A stretch of DNA of 64,000 nt from Kofleriaceae bacterium (GCA_018058095.1 JAGPCO010000004.1:82568-146567), one strand, 5' to 3'. Shown: positions 26,022 through 35,142, counted from the stretch's first letter. The notes: generated by a model not told the origin, from the sequence alone. Made by a program: numbers and translations.

Positions 26022-27392
26022 TCAGGTCGGCGGCCAGCCCGGGATGGCGCGGGTGTCGTACTGCCCGCTCTGGAACGCCGGCGAGCGCAGGATGGCCAGG
26101 TGCATCGGGATGGTCGTCGCCACCCCCTCGATGCCGAAGCCCTCGAGCGCGCCGATCATGGCGGTGATGGCGTCGGCGCGGGTCGCGCCGGTGGTGATCA
26201 CCTTGGCGATCAGGCTGTCGTAGTGCGGCGGCACCACGTATCCGGCGCAGGCGTGGCTGTCGAGGCGCAGGCCCGGGCTGGGTGGGGGTGGCTGCCAGGT
26301 CCGGATCGTGCCCGGCGACGGGCGAAAGCCGTCGGCCGGGTCCTCGGCGTTGATGCGGCACTCGAGCGAGTGCCCGGTGAACACCACGTCGCGCTGCCGC
26401 CACGGCAGCGGGTGCCCGGCCGCGACCTGGATCTGCGCCCGCACCAGATCGAGCCCGGTCCGCTCCTCGCTCACGGTGTGCTCGACCTGGAGCCGGCAGT
26501 TCATCTCCATGAAGCGCAGCACCGGCGGCCCCGCCCCGGCGTCGCCGGGATCGAGCAGCAGCTCCATCGTGCCGGCGCCGACGTAGCCGACCGCGGCGGC
26601 CGCGCGCGCCGCCGCCTCGCAGGTCGCCGCGCGCAGCTCGGCCGAGATGGCCGGCGACGGGCTCTCCTCGATCAGCTTCTGGTGGTTGCGCTGCACCGTG
26701 CAGTCGCGCTCGCCGAGGTGGACGGCCTGGCCGTAGCGATCGGCGAAGACCTGGACCTCGACGTGGCGGCCGCCCTGGATCAGCTTCTCGAGGTAGATCG
26801 CGTCGCCGCCGAACGCGGCCCGGGCCTCGGCCTGGGCCTCGGCGAACGCCGCCTCGACCTCATCGCCGGCGTGGGCGATGCGCATGCCGCGCCCGCCGCC
26901 GCCGTTGACGGCCTTGAACAGGACCGGGTAGCCGATGGTGTCGGCCACCTCGCGCGCCGCCGCCGCCGACGGCAGGGCGCCGTCGCTGCCGGGGATGACG
27001 TGCAGCCCGGCCGCGCGCATCGCGCGCTTGGCCCGGATCTTCGAGCCCATCAGCGAGCTGACCTGGGGCGGCGGGCCGATGAACGTCACCCCGTGCTGGG
27101 CACACAGCGTGGCCAGCAGCGGGTTCTCCGACAGGAAGCCCCAGCCGGGGTGCAGCGCCGAGCAGCGGGCGCCGACCGCGGCCTGCACCACCCGCTCGGG
27201 ATCGAGGTAGCTCAGCGCCGACCGGGCCGGGCCGAGCAGCACGGACTCGCGTCCGTGGGTGTAGGGCGCGCCGGCGTCGGCCTCGCTCACCGCGAGCACC
27301 GGGGTGATCCCCATCGCCTCACACGCGCGGCTGATGCGGACCGCGACCTCGCCGCGGTTGGCGACGAGCAGGCGGTGGAACGTCGCCGGCAC
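26022..27392 (-). CDS. accC: Biotin carboxylase subunit of acyl-CoA carboxylase
   Basis: This 456-residue ATP-grasp enzyme carboxylates biotin on the carrier protein using ATP and bicarbonate. Motifs in order are LLVANRGEVAVRI at the N-terminus, HPGWGFLSENP, GSKIRAKRAMRAAG, the ATP-binding glycine loop GGGGRGMRIA, ERDCTVQRNHQKLIEESPSP, FMEMNCRLQVEHTVSE with catalytic Glu and Arg residues, and C-terminal ECRINAEDP. Length fits AccC (about 450). The GTG at 27392, six bases after the peroxiredoxin stop, is used because the family N-terminus starts there. It probably pairs with the biotin carrier and carboxyltransferase at 18.5-20.9 kb. Confidence 0.88.
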   Translation of the reverse strand: MPATFHRLLVANRGEVAVRISRACEAMGITPVLAVSEADAGAPYTHGRESVLLGPARSALSYLDPERVVQAAVGARCSALHPGWGFLSENPLLATLCAQHGVTFIGPPPQVSSLMGSKIRAKRAMRAAGLHVIPGSDGALPSAAAAREVADTIGYPVLFKAVNGGGGRGMRIAHAGDEVEAAFAEAQAEARAAFGGDAIYLEKLIQGGRHVEVQVFADRYGQAVHLGERDCTVQRNHQKLIEESPSPAISAELRAATCEAAARAAAAVGYVGAGTMELLLDPGDAGAGPPVLRFMEMNCRLQVEHTVSEERTGLDLVRAQIQVAAGHPLPWRQRDVVFTGHSLECRINAEDPADGFRPSPGTIRTWQPPPPSPGLRLDSHACAGYVVPPHYDSLIAKVITTGATRADAITAMIGALEGFGIEGVATTIPMHLAILRSPAFQSGQYDTRAIPGWPPT

Positions 27393-27397
27393 GGCGC

Positions 27398-27880
27398 CTA
27401 CAGGCGGGCCAGGCAGGCGTCGGCGCTCGACACGTCGAACTTGCCGGGCGCCTCGAGCTCGATCGACTCGACCACGCCGTTGTTGATGGTGAGCACGCCG
27501 CGCCGGCAGCGCAGGCCCATGATCGGACCGGTCAGGTCGGCCTCGATGCCCAGCTTGATCGACCACTCGCCGTTGCCGTCGGCCAGCATGGCGATCTTGT
27601 CGCCGACGCCGTTGGCCTCGGCCCACGCCTGCATGACGAAGCCATCGTTGACCGACAGGCAGGCGATGAGATCGACGCCCTTGGCCTTGAGCTCGGCGGC
27701 GCGAGCGACGTAGCCGGGCAGGTGGTGCTTGGAGCAGGTCGGGGTGAACGCGCCCGGCAGGGTGAACATCACCACCCGCTTGCCGGCCAGGTACTCGCTG
27801 GGGTCGATGTCCTTGGGCCCCTCGGGGGTGGCGAGCTTGATCTTCGCGGAAGGGATCGGCTGTCCAGGTTGGATCGGCAT
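27398..27880 (-). CDS. Peroxiredoxin of the Prx5/AhpC-TSA type
   Basis: This 160-residue thiol peroxidase has FTLPGAFTPTCSKHHLPGY with the peroxidatic Cys at 49, as in Prx5 proteins, and a second Cys at 156 near the C-terminus that could serve as resolving cysteine. It reduces hydrogen peroxide and organic peroxides in the cytoplasm using glutaredoxin or thioredoxin. The ATG at 27880 begins the family N-terminus (MPIQPGQPIP). It lies five bases ahead of the biotin carboxylase gene and 44 bases after a lipoprotein gene, so it is part of a minus-strand run starting at 29828. Confidence 0.88.
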   Translation of the reverse strand: MPIQPGQPIPSAKIKLATPEGPKDIDPSEYLAGKRVVMFTLPGAFTPTCSKHHLPGYVARAAELKAKGVDLIACLSVNDGFVMQAWAEANGVGDKIAMLADGNGEWSIKLGIEADLTGPIMGLRCRRGVLTINNGVVESIELEAPGKFDVSSADACLARL

Positions 27881-27924
27881 GGCGCGAACCCTAGCATCGT
27901 TGCCGCACCCTGGGGCGCGTGCGG

Positions 27925-28605
27925 TCACCGGCAGTGGGCGCGCACCAGGGCGCAGGCCCGGCCCACGCCGTCGTCGTCGCCGCGCAGGGCGCGGTCGACC
28001 GCGAACCACGCCACCTCGACGCAGCGGCCCGGCCCGCCGGCGGCGCGCACCGCGGTGGCGCACCGAGCATCGTGGGCGTCGACCCGGGCGATCGCGGCGG
28101 CGTCGGCGCCGCGCAGGGTGCGCCAGCGCGTGCCGTCGTGGACGAACACCAGCGGCAGCGCCGGCGTGGAGGCGACCACCACCCCGGGCTGCCCGACCGG
28201 CGTGACCCAGCGCAGCCGCGCCTGCTCGACGGTCAGGGCCGGGTCGTCGGCGTAGTGGGTCCGCGCCTCGAACCGGCCGCCGGCCTGCGCCAGCGCCAGC
28301 AGCGCGCGCGCGTCGTCGGCTCGCGCCGCCGCCGCCTCGTCGGCGTAGGCCGGCCACAGGCCCTGGTACGGCGCCGTCACCAGCGCCGGCCAGCGCGCAG
28401 CCGGCACCACCCACGAGGCCACCGCGGCGGTCGCGGCCGCCGCCGGGTCGGGCGCGGCCCGCACCTGGTCCAGCGTCGCCGCCAGCTCGCGGGTGAGCCC
28501 GTCCGGCCCCGGCTCGGCCGTGGGCTCGGCGGGCGCATGGGTACACGCGCACGTGAGCGCGGCGCCGAGCACCACGCGGCGCGCCGCCGACGCTACAGGG
28601 TGCAC
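27925..28605 (-). CDS. Putative lipoprotein, unknown function
   Basis: This 226-residue protein has an N-terminal signal with a lipobox-like LTCAC after GTG 28605, followed by a helical Ala-rich domain and a C-terminal part with LPLVFVHDGTRWRTLRGAD and two Cys pairs. No family was recognised. The GTG start lies 13 bases inside the end of the upstream Cys-rich lipoprotein gene, which suggests translational coupling. It may be exported with that partner. Confidence 0.62.
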   Translation of the reverse strand: MHPVASAARRVVLGAALTCACTHAPAEPTAEPGPDGLTRELAATLDQVRAAPDPAAAATAAVASWVVPAARWPALVTAPYQGLWPAYADEAAAARADDARALLALAQAGGRFEARTHYADDPALTVEQARLRWVTPVGQPGVVVASTPALPLVFVHDGTRWRTLRGADAAAIARVDAHDARCATAVRAAGGPGRCVEVAWFAVDRALRGDDDGVGRACALVRAHCR

Positions 28606-29828
28606 ACCGTCGGCTCGACGCACAGGCCGGCGACGTTGGCGGAGCAGGCGCCGGTCGCGCACTGTCGGTCGTCGTTGCACTGGCTGCCGAGCGGCTGCGG
28701 CGCGCTGCAGCTGCCCGTGGCCGCCCCGGTCACGTCCCGGCTGCAGTACAGCCCGAGGTTGCAGCTGTTGCTGACGTCGCACAGCTCGCCGAGGTCACCC
28801 GGGGTCTGGCAGGTCAAGGCATCGCACACCAGGCCGAAGCCGCCGGAGCCGCAGTCGTTGAGGTCGGCGCAGGCCATGCCCTCGGTCGGCAGCGGCTGGC
28901 ACGTGCCGGCCTGCATCGGGGCCGGCCGGAAGCAGCGCATGCGGTCCGCGCCCCAGCAGCCGGTGGTGCAGGCGGCGTCGACGGTGGCCGCCGGCTGGCA
29001 CGTGCCGTTGGTCATGCCGACCGGGATGACGCAGTCGTTGTCACCCGCACACTGGCTGGGGTTGCGGCAGGTGGCGCCGGCGGGCACGTCGGCCCGGCAC
29101 TGGCCGGCGTTGCAGTGGAGCGCCGAGTCGCAGTCCTGGTCGTCGTTGCAGGGAGCGGCGGCGTCACCCGGCCGGCACACCTTGTTGGGGGACGTGCCGA
29201 CGCAGTGGTCGCCCGGCCGGCATGGCAGGTTCTCGCAGCTCTGGCCGACGGCGACCGCGTCCTGACACGCACCGAGGGCCTGTTGACCATCGCTGGCGCA
29301 GGTCGTGCCGGCGGCGACGCAGACCGCGACGGGGGAGCCGCACTCGGAGTCGAACTGGCAGCGGGAGCCATTGCCCACCGTGCCGGTGACGACGCTGCCG
29401 CACACCCCGTCGAACAGCGTGGCCTCGTTGAGCAGCACCGTCTTGCAGGCGACCGTGGCCATCTGCGCCACGCACTGGCCGGCCTCGGCGCCGTCGTAGT
29501 TGACGCGCCCGGCCGCGAGCAGCTCCGCCAGCAGGTCGTCGGAGCCGAGCCCGGCGAAGTCCTGGCTGAACTGGAACGGCAGCTCGTCGCAGGTGGTGTC
29601 GCCCATCTCGCCGAGGCCGCAGCGCTCGATCAGGGCGCACAGGCTCTGGTTGAGGCAGGCGAACACGTTCTCGGGGGCGATGACGCCGGTGCACGGCCCG
29701 GCCGGCGGCGCGTCGGCGCCACCCCCGTCGTCGCCGCCGCCGGCGTCGGGCCGCAGCGCGACCTCGCCACAGGCACCGACGAAGCTGGCGACGAGGAGCG
29801 CGACGGACACGTGGGGCAGCAGGCGCAT
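28593..29828 (-). CDS. Cysteine-rich lipoprotein (Dickkopf-like repeats)
   Basis: This 411-residue protein has a signal with lipobox VGAC, an Asp/Gly-rich linker (DAGGGDDGGGAD), then an all-alpha region with five cysteines. The C-terminal two thirds are packed with cysteine motifs such as CNDDQDCDSALHCNAGQCRAD and CNDDRQCATGACS, given here only as fragments. The spacing resembles the Dickkopf N-terminal cysteine-rich region often annotated in myxobacterial surface proteins. It is a likely outer-membrane-anchored surface protein that binds other proteins or carbohydrate. It heads the minus-strand run ending in biotin carboxylase. Confidence 0.75.
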   Translation of the reverse strand: MRLLPHVSVALLVASFVGACGEVALRPDAGGGDDGGGADAPPAGPCTGVIAPENVFACLNQSLCALIERCGLGEMGDTTCDELPFQFSQDFAGLGSDDLLAELLAAGRVNYDGAEAGQCVAQMATVACKTVLLNEATLFDGVCGSVVTGTVGNGSRCQFDSECGSPVAVCVAAGTTCASDGQQALGACQDAVAVGQSCENLPCRPGDHCVGTSPNKVCRPGDAAAPCNDDQDCDSALHCNAGQCRADVPAGATCRNPSQCAGDNDCVIPVGMTNGTCQPAATVDAACTTGCWGADRMRCFRPAPMQAGTCQPLPTEGMACADLNDCGSGGFGLVCDALTCQTPGDLGELCDVSNSCNLGLYCSRDVTGAATGSCSAPQPLGSQCNDDRQCATGACSANVAGLCVEPTVCTL

Positions 29829-30027
29829 CCGGCAATCATCATCCGCCCCGGCGCCGACGGCAAGGGCCGCGCCGGCGCCTGGCCCGCGCCTACCGGCGCC
29901 GGCGTGGCCACGCGCACACCGGCGACAGCAAAGTCAGCAGGCGCCAGCCTCGACGACGCAAGGGCCGCGGGGTTGGCGCCTCCGCACGCCGGAAACGGCT
30001 GGCACCACACCTGCAGCGCTGGAGGGC

Positions 30028-30666
30028 ATGAATGCCCGAAGCACCCCGCTCCTCCTGATCCTCGCCGCCTGTCGCGCCGCGCCCGCCCCGGTGGTCGCCG
30101 AGGTCGATCCGGCGCGGGGCGCGCGCGCGAGTGAACACCTCAGCGCCGCCGGCCAGCACGCCGCCCGCGCCGCCAAGTACGCGCAGCTCGCCGACGCGCT
30201 GCGGAACCAGCCGCAGCGCCGCTACGATGATCCCCGCACCGGCCTGTGGGTGCGGGCGATCGACGAGGAGCGCCAGGCCGATGCCCACGTCGCCGCCGCC
30301 GCCGCGCTCGAGGCCGAGGCGCGCGACCGCTGTGCCGGGTTCAGCCCCGAGGACGCCCAGGTGTCGGTGCTGCAGCGCCTGGCCCAGGGGGGCGAGGCGC
30401 GACCCGACGGGGTGATCGTCTACCTGCCGGTCAGCGCCGGCCCGGCCGACCGCCTGGTCGGCGCGCTGCGCTGTCACCAGGCCTGGATGCGGCTGGGGCA
30501 GGCCGCTGGGGATCAGTGCCCGCTGGAGATCACCGGCGTCGATCTGGTCGCGTACGGTGACGACACCGGGGTCTCGGTCGAGCTCGTCGTGGCCGATCCG
30601 GCGCTGGTCCCGGAGCTACAACGGCGGGCCCGGGTCGTGGTCGAGACCGGCCAGCACCCGCGCTGA
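30028..30666 (+). CDS. Putative lipoprotein, unknown function
   Basis: This 212-residue protein begins MNARSTPLLLILAACR, a compact lipoprotein signal with Cys at 15, preceded by a GGAGG ribosome-binding site. An Ala-rich helical domain with YDDPRTGLWVRAIDEERQAD follows, then an alpha/beta-looking C-terminal domain (GVIVYLPVSAGPADRLVGAL; ITGVDLVAYGDDTGVSVELV). No family was recognised. The next gene, tatD, starts 69 bases downstream. Confidence 0.65.
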   Translation: MNARSTPLLLILAACRAAPAPVVAEVDPARGARASEHLSAAGQHAARAAKYAQLADALRNQPQRRYDDPRTGLWVRAIDEERQADAHVAAAAALEAEARDRCAGFSPEDAQVSVLQRLAQGGEARPDGVIVYLPVSAGPADRLVGALRCHQAWMRLGQAAGDQCPLEITGVDLVAYGDDTGVSVELVVADPALVPELQRRARVVVETGQHPR

Positions 30667-30735
30667 GGGCGGCCCGGCGGCTGGTGGCCCGGTGGATGTC
30701 CTGCTGGCCCTGGCCCGCGCCCGCCGTGCTACGTC

Positions 30736-31599
30736 ATGACCAGGACCTCGCCGGCCGTGATCGACACCCACTGCCACCTCGACCTCGAGGCGTTCGACGC
30801 CGACCGCGCCGCCGCGATCGAGCGGGCCACCAGCGCCGGGGTGCTCGGGGTGCTCATCCCGGCCATCCGGCCCGCGACCTGGCCGGTCGTGGTCGACCTG
30901 TGCCGGGCCATCGGCCCGTGGGCCCGCGCCGCGCTCGGCGTGCACCCGCAGATCGTGCCGCAGCTCGACGCCGATGAGCGCGCCCTGCTGCGCGACCCCG
31001 ACGCCGCGCTGGCCACGGCGCTGACCGCCGCGGCCGACGTGGTCGTCGCCGTCGGCGAGTGTGGCCTCGATGGCGCGACCGCCGACGCCGCCGAGCAGGA
31101 CCGCCTGCTGCGGGCGCACCTGCGCGTGGCCCGTGCGCTCGACCTGCCGGTGGTGCTGCACGTGCTCGGCGCGCACGGACGCGCGCTCGAGCTGCTGCGG
31201 GCCGAGGCCGCGAGTGGGCCCTTCCGCGGCGTGCTGCACAGCTACTCGGGTAGCCCCGAGCTGGTCGCCCGCTACGCCGAGCTCGATCTGTACCTGTCGT
31301 TCGCCGGGGCCATCACCTACCCGGGGGCGCGCCGACCCGGGGCCGCGGCGCGCCTGGTCGCGGCCGACCGCCTGCTGGCCGAGACCGACGGGCCCGACCA
31401 GACGCCGGCGCCACGCCGGCCCGGGCGCAACGAGCCGGCGTTCTTGCCGCACGTCCTGGCCGGCCTGGCCCAGGCCTGCGGCGGCGGCGCGGCGGAGCTG
31501 GCGGCGCGCACGACCCGCAACGCGCGCCGCCTGTTCGGGGCGTGGCCCGAGCAGCTGGCGGTCGTTCCGCCCTGGCCCGGTGGCGAGGTGCACTCGTGA
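30736..31599 (+). CDS. tatD: TatD-family metal-dependent DNase/hydrolase
   Basis: This 287-residue TIM-barrel hydrolase has the metal residues in DTHCHLDLEAF at the N-terminus, VGECGLDG in the middle (YIGEIGLD equivalent), PVVLHVLGAH, GVLHSYSGSPEL and LLAETDGPD at the C-terminal end. TatD proteins are 3'-5' exonucleases linked to DNA repair, but related members act on other substrates. The start at ATG 30736 fits the family N-terminus. The stop overlaps the TcdA start as GTGA. Confidence 0.85.
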   Translation: MTRTSPAVIDTHCHLDLEAFDADRAAAIERATSAGVLGVLIPAIRPATWPVVVDLCRAIGPWARAALGVHPQIVPQLDADERALLRDPDAALATALTAAADVVVAVGECGLDGATADAAEQDRLLRAHLRVARALDLPVVLHVLGAHGRALELLRAEAASGPFRGVLHSYSGSPELVARYAELDLYLSFAGAITYPGARRPGAAARLVAADRLLAETDGPDQTPAPRRPGRNEPAFLPHVLAGLAQACGGGAAELAARTTRNARRLFGAWPEQLAVVPPWPGGEVHS

Positions 31600-32450
31600 G
31601 CGCGACGCATCGCCGGTTCGACCGCGCCGCGCGCCTGCTCGGAGACGCCGGCGTGGCCCGGCTGGCCAGCTCCACCGTCGTGGTGATCGGCGTCGGCGGT
31701 GTCGGCTCGTACGCCGCGGAGGGGCTGGTCCGGTCCGGCGTCGGTCGGGTCATCCTCATCGACTTCGACCGGGTGTGCGTGACCAACGTGAACCGGCAGG
31801 TCCACGCCCTGAAGGGCACGTTCGGCAAGACCAAGGTCGCGGTGATGGCCGAGCGGCTGCGCCTGATCAACCCCGACGCGGTGATCGAGGCGCGCGCCGA
31901 GTTCTACGGCGCCGCGACGTCGGATCGCCTGCTCACGCCCGAGCCCGACGTCGTGGTCGACGCCATCGACAACGTCACCGCCAAGATGCACCTCATCGCC
32001 ACGGCGGTGCGGCAGCGCCTGCGCCTGGTCACCACCCTGGGCGCCGCGGCCCGGCTCGATCCGACCCAGATCCGGGTCGCCGACCTGGCCGAGACCCGCA
32101 TCGACCCGCTGGCGCGCGACCTGCGCAAGAACCTGCGCAAGAAGCACGACCTCGACTGCAGCCGCACGACCGGGGTGTGGGCGGTCTACTCCGAGGAGCC
32201 GCCCATCGCGCCCCTGACCCTGGCCTACGATCGGGACGGCTTCGCCTGCGTGTGCCCGGGCGGGGACAACGGCGTCAACGACTGCGATCGCGGCCACCGG
32301 GTCGAGGGCTCCGTCGCCTTCGTGCCGTCGGTGATCGGCATGACCGCGGCCGGCGTGGCGGTCAAGCTGCTGCTCGGCCTGCCGGTCTCCGGCGCGCACC
32401 CGCGCGCCCGGCGTGCCAGCGCCCACCGGCGCGCCCCCGTCGCCGGCTGA
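31596..32450 (+). CDS. tcdA: tRNA threonylcarbamoyladenosine dehydratase (E1-like)
   Basis: This 284-residue ThiF/MoeB-type enzyme cyclises the threonylcarbamoyl group at A37 of ANN-decoding tRNAs, forming ct6A in an ATP-dependent reaction. Visible are the Rossmann loop VVVIGVGGVGSYAAEGLVRS, the ATP-contact IDFDRVCVTNVNRQVHA, VVDAIDNVTAK, and a C-terminal Cys-rich loop followed by GSVAFVPSVIGMTAAG, a TcdA feature. The GTG at 31596 overlaps the TatD stop, so the two are coupled. E. coli TcdA is 268 residues. Confidence 0.88.
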   Translation: MSATHRRFDRAARLLGDAGVARLASSTVVVIGVGGVGSYAAEGLVRSGVGRVILIDFDRVCVTNVNRQVHALKGTFGKTKVAVMAERLRLINPDAVIEARAEFYGAATSDRLLTPEPDVVVDAIDNVTAKMHLIATAVRQRLRLVTTLGAAARLDPTQIRVADLAETRIDPLARDLRKNLRKKHDLDCSRTTGVWAVYSEEPPIAPLTLAYDRDGFACVCPGGDNGVNDCDRGHRVEGSVAFVPSVIGMTAAGVAVKLLLGLPVSGAHPRARRASAHRRAPVAG

Positions 32451-32502
32451 GCCTGGCGCTGCACCGGACCGGGTGGACCGGGTGGCTCCCCCCGAAAACG
32501 CC

Positions 32503-32530
32503 GACAGGCCGCCCGGGGGGGCGACCTGTC
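32503..32530. terminator. Hairpin between convergent tcdA and lipoprotein genes
   Basis: GACAGG at 32503-32508 pairs with CCTGTC at 32525-32530 around a G/C-rich loop. It lies in the 143-base convergent gap and may end transcription from both sides. There is no T-run. Confidence 0.45.
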
Positions 32531-32593
32531 ACCGAGGAGTCAGCTCCGTCCGCCGGCGCGGCGTTGCCGCCTCGCCGCGGCGCTCATGGCTGC

Positions 32594-33643
32594 TTACATC
32601 CGCGAGCCAGCGAACGTCGAGGACTGCAGCGGCGCCGGGGTGCCCGCGTACTCGACCTGGCCCGCCCACTCACCACGCTGCAGCTGGTCGATCTTCTTGT
32701 CGCCGTTGCTGTCGGTGGCGCGGGCCTGACCGGCGATGCCGAAGTTCATCGCGCTCTGGTCGAGGTCATTGAGCTGCTGGTAGGCCAGGTTGGCCAGCGC
32801 CTGCAGGCCGATCTCGCAGGCCGAGGCGTAGGTGCTGGGCGAGCCGATGTCGACCGCGTCGTACATCGCCTGGCCCATGGCGTCGCAGTCGACCAGGCCG
32901 TCGAGCATGTCGCCCAGGTCGGTCGCCAGCGGGTCGATGGCCGGGACGAGCAGCTCGTCGATGCCCAGGCGCAGGACCTTGCCCATCGAGATCGGCAGCT
33001 GGTGCGAGGCGACCGTGAACTTGCCGGTGGTCTCGAGCGCGACCGACACGTTCTGGGTCACGACGTCGTCCATGCCGTAGTCGGCGAACGGGAAGGCGTA
33101 GGCCTGGCCGTCGATCTTGAACTGCACGCCGGTCAGGGTGTGGGTCGCCGCGTACGAGGCGCCGGCCTTGCGCACGTCGAGGGTGGTCAGCGTCCCGAAG
33201 TCGCGGGCGAGCTGGCCGAAGTTGTCGCCGAGCTCGATGATCCGCGGCACGAAGTCGGGCGCGATCTCGAGGATGCGGTCGTTGATGGTGCCGGCCAGGA
33301 CCACGCGGGCGCCCTGCAGGATGTTGCGCAGGGTGCTGTTGGACACCTGGTTGATGGCCAGGTCGAGCAGGCCACCGGCCGGGTCGTCGGCGTCGTCGGT
33401 CAGCTCGATGAACGTGTTGACGATGTTGCCGACGGTGCCGGGCAGGCCGCTGGCGACGTCGAACTCCGAGGTGAGCGCGTACTTGCCCTCGGCCGAGGTC
33501 GGGATGACGTCGTCCGGGTCATCCGGGTTGGTCGGGTCACCGTCGTCGATGGTGTCGTCGACCTCCGACCCAGCGCAGCCGACGGAAGCGGTGGCGCCAA
33601 GCGCGAGAGCGAGGGCGAAGGCGAGGGTCTTGGTGGTCTTCAT
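32594..33643 (-). CDS. Lipoprotein of unknown function
   Basis: This 349-residue protein has a standard lipoprotein signal (LALALGATASVGC), a highly acidic linker (DDTIDDGDPTNPDDPDD), and a mixed alpha/beta domain with many Leu/Asp residues. Near the C-terminus DSNGDKKIDQLQRGEW resembles a single calcium-binding dockerin/EF-hand-like loop. No family was recognised. A GGAGA ribosome-binding site precedes the ATG. It is divergent from the cytochrome lipoprotein across 270 bases in which no clear promoter was identified. Confidence 0.75.
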   Translation of the reverse strand: MKTTKTLAFALALALGATASVGCAGSEVDDTIDDGDPTNPDDPDDVIPTSAEGKYALTSEFDVASGLPGTVGNIVNTFIELTDDADDPAGGLLDLAINQVSNSTLRNILQGARVVLAGTINDRILEIAPDFVPRIIELGDNFGQLARDFGTLTTLDVRKAGASYAATHTLTGVQFKIDGQAYAFPFADYGMDDVVTQNVSVALETTGKFTVASHQLPISMGKVLRLGIDELLVPAIDPLATDLGDMLDGLVDCDAMGQAMYDAVDIGSPSTYASACEIGLQALANLAYQQLNDLDQSAMNFGIAGQARATDSNGDKKIDQLQRGEWAGQVEYAGTPAPLQSSTFAGSRM

Positions 33644-33913
33644 GGCGTTTCTCCGGGGTCGCTGGGGTCGGTCGTTGAAGTTGTCTGACCCATGTGCAGT
33701 GGTCGTGCCATCAGCTCCCAGGTCGATCGGCGCCCTCGGATCAACCAGTTGCGGCGACCCGGCGTCCGAACGGCAACCCCAGTAGCCGGCGACCGGATGT
33801 CCGATGGAGCCACCCGACCAGGGGAACGCAAGTGATCGGAAGGTCTGGTAGCCAGCCCGGCGCCCCGTCCTCTGGCCTGCGCGGGGGCAGGTGCGCTAGC
33901 GTCCGCCCTCTAT

Positions 33914-34447
33914 ATGAAGCTGCTCGCCACCACCACCCTGCGTTCGTTCTCGATGTCCCTGGGCCTGGCCCTCACCCTCGCCGCCTGCGGCGGCAAGGCC
34001 AAGCCGGTCGAGCCGGTGGCCGAGCCGGCCCCGGTCGAGCCGGCCCCGACCGAGCCGACCGAGACGGCGCCGACCGAGACCACGCCGAACGAGCCGGTGG
34101 CCGAGGCCAAGCCGGCGCCGGACCCCAAGCTGGCGCTGCTCGACGCCGAGAAGGCGACCTACGAGGCGGCCAAGCCGGTGTTCGAGAAGGCCTGCGCGCT
34201 GTGCCACACCCAGGCTGGCGCCAAGAAGAGCGCCAAGAAGCTGGCCGAGTTCGACATGACCAGCTACCCGTTCACCGGCAAGTACGCCGGCGACATCGCC
34301 GCCACCATGAAGAAGGTGCTCGGCGTCGGTGGCGGCAAGGCGACCATGCCGGCCAACAAGCCCGGCAGCGTCAAGGACGGCGATCTCGAGCTGATCGTCG
34401 CCTGGGCCAACGCCTGGCAGGCCGCGCAGGACGGCGGCGCCCACTGA
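33914..34447 (+). CDS. Monohaem cytochrome c-type lipoprotein
   Basis: This 177-residue protein has a lipoprotein signal (LALTLAACGG), a long Pro/Glu/Thr repeat linker (PVEP, APTEP, ETAPTET), then a cytochrome c domain with CALCH (C94, C97, H98) and a plausible distal Met in KATMPANKP. It is probably an outer-membrane or periplasmic electron carrier. The stop codon overlaps the presumed BioD start (CTGA), so the two genes may be coupled although their functions seem unrelated. Confidence 0.85.
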   Translation: MKLLATTTLRSFSMSLGLALTLAACGGKAKPVEPVAEPAPVEPAPTEPTETAPTETTPNEPVAEAKPAPDPKLALLDAEKATYEAAKPVFEKACALCHTQAGAKKSAKKLAEFDMTSYPFTGKYAGDIAATMKKVLGVGGGKATMPANKPGSVKDGDLELIVAWANAWQAAQDGGAH

Positions 34448-35142
34448 TCGTCGTCGTCACCGGCACCGGCACCGGCGTGGGCAAGACCCACCTGGCGTCG
34501 GCCCTCATCGCCGCCTGGCGTCTGGCCGGGCAGGGTGCGGTGGGCTGGAAGCCGGTCGAGAGCGGGGTGGTCGACGCCCCGCACGGCGAAGGCGAGGACG
34601 AGCGCGCGCTGCGAGAGGCGGCCGGCCTGGTCACCAGCCCGGCGCCGACCGTCCGCCTGCGCCGCCCGCTGTCGCCACACCTGGCGGCCCGCTACGACCG
34701 GGTCGATCTCGGCGCCGTGCCCTGGCTCGATCGCCTGGCCGCGGTGCAAGCCACGGCGCCCATCGCGGTGATCGAGCTGGCCGGCGGCCTGTGCTCCCCC
34801 TTCGACGACGATCGCGACAACCTCGACTGGCTGGCGAGCTGGCCACCGGCGCTGGCAGCCGAGCGTCGCCTGCTGCTGGTCGCGAAGGACCAGCTCGGCG
34901 TGCTGCACGACGTCGGCGCGGCGGTGCGGGCTGCGGCGGGCTGCGGCCTGGGCCCGGCCGCGGTTGCCCTGGTCGCGCCGGTGGTCGCCGATGAGTCGAC
35001 CGGCACCAACCTGGCCGCGCTGCGTGAGCGCGCCGGCGGGCGCTGGCCGTGCCTCACCGTGCCGCGGCTGTCGGTGATGGCCCTGGCCGAGCAGGGCGCG
35101 CTCACGCCGCTGCTGGCCGCGCTCGGCCAGCACCCCGCCTGA
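34444..35142 (+). CDS. bioD: Dethiobiotin synthetase with apparent CTG start
   Basis: This 232-residue protein of the P-loop family makes dethiobiotin from diaminopelargonate, ATP and CO2, the step before biotin. Visible are VTGTGTGVGKTHLASAL (P-loop), GWKPVESGV, IELAGGLCSPF (usual EGAGG position), and DQLGVLHDVGAAV. The family N-terminus begins at IVVVTGTGTG, and the codon just before it is CTG at 34444, in a 4-base overlap CTGA with the cytochrome gene. No ATG, GTG or TTG lies nearby in frame upstream. No other bio gene is in the window, so biotin synthesis genes are scattered here. Confidence 0.85.
   Translation: MIVVVTGTGTGVGKTHLASALIAAWRLAGQGAVGWKPVESGVVDAPHGEGEDERALREAAGLVTSPAPTVRLRRPLSPHLAARYDRVDLGAVPWLDRLAAVQATAPIAVIELAGGLCSPFDDDRDNLDWLASWPPALAAERRLLLVAKDQLGVLHDVGAAVRAAAGCGLGPAAVALVAPVVADESTGTNLAALRERAGGRWPCLTVPRLSVMALAEQGALTPLLAALGQHPA

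Noticed and set aside
31061..33688. Plus-strand open frame of 875 codons
   Set aside because: Overlaps tatD, tcdA and the lipoprotein in other frames or antisense; no domain.
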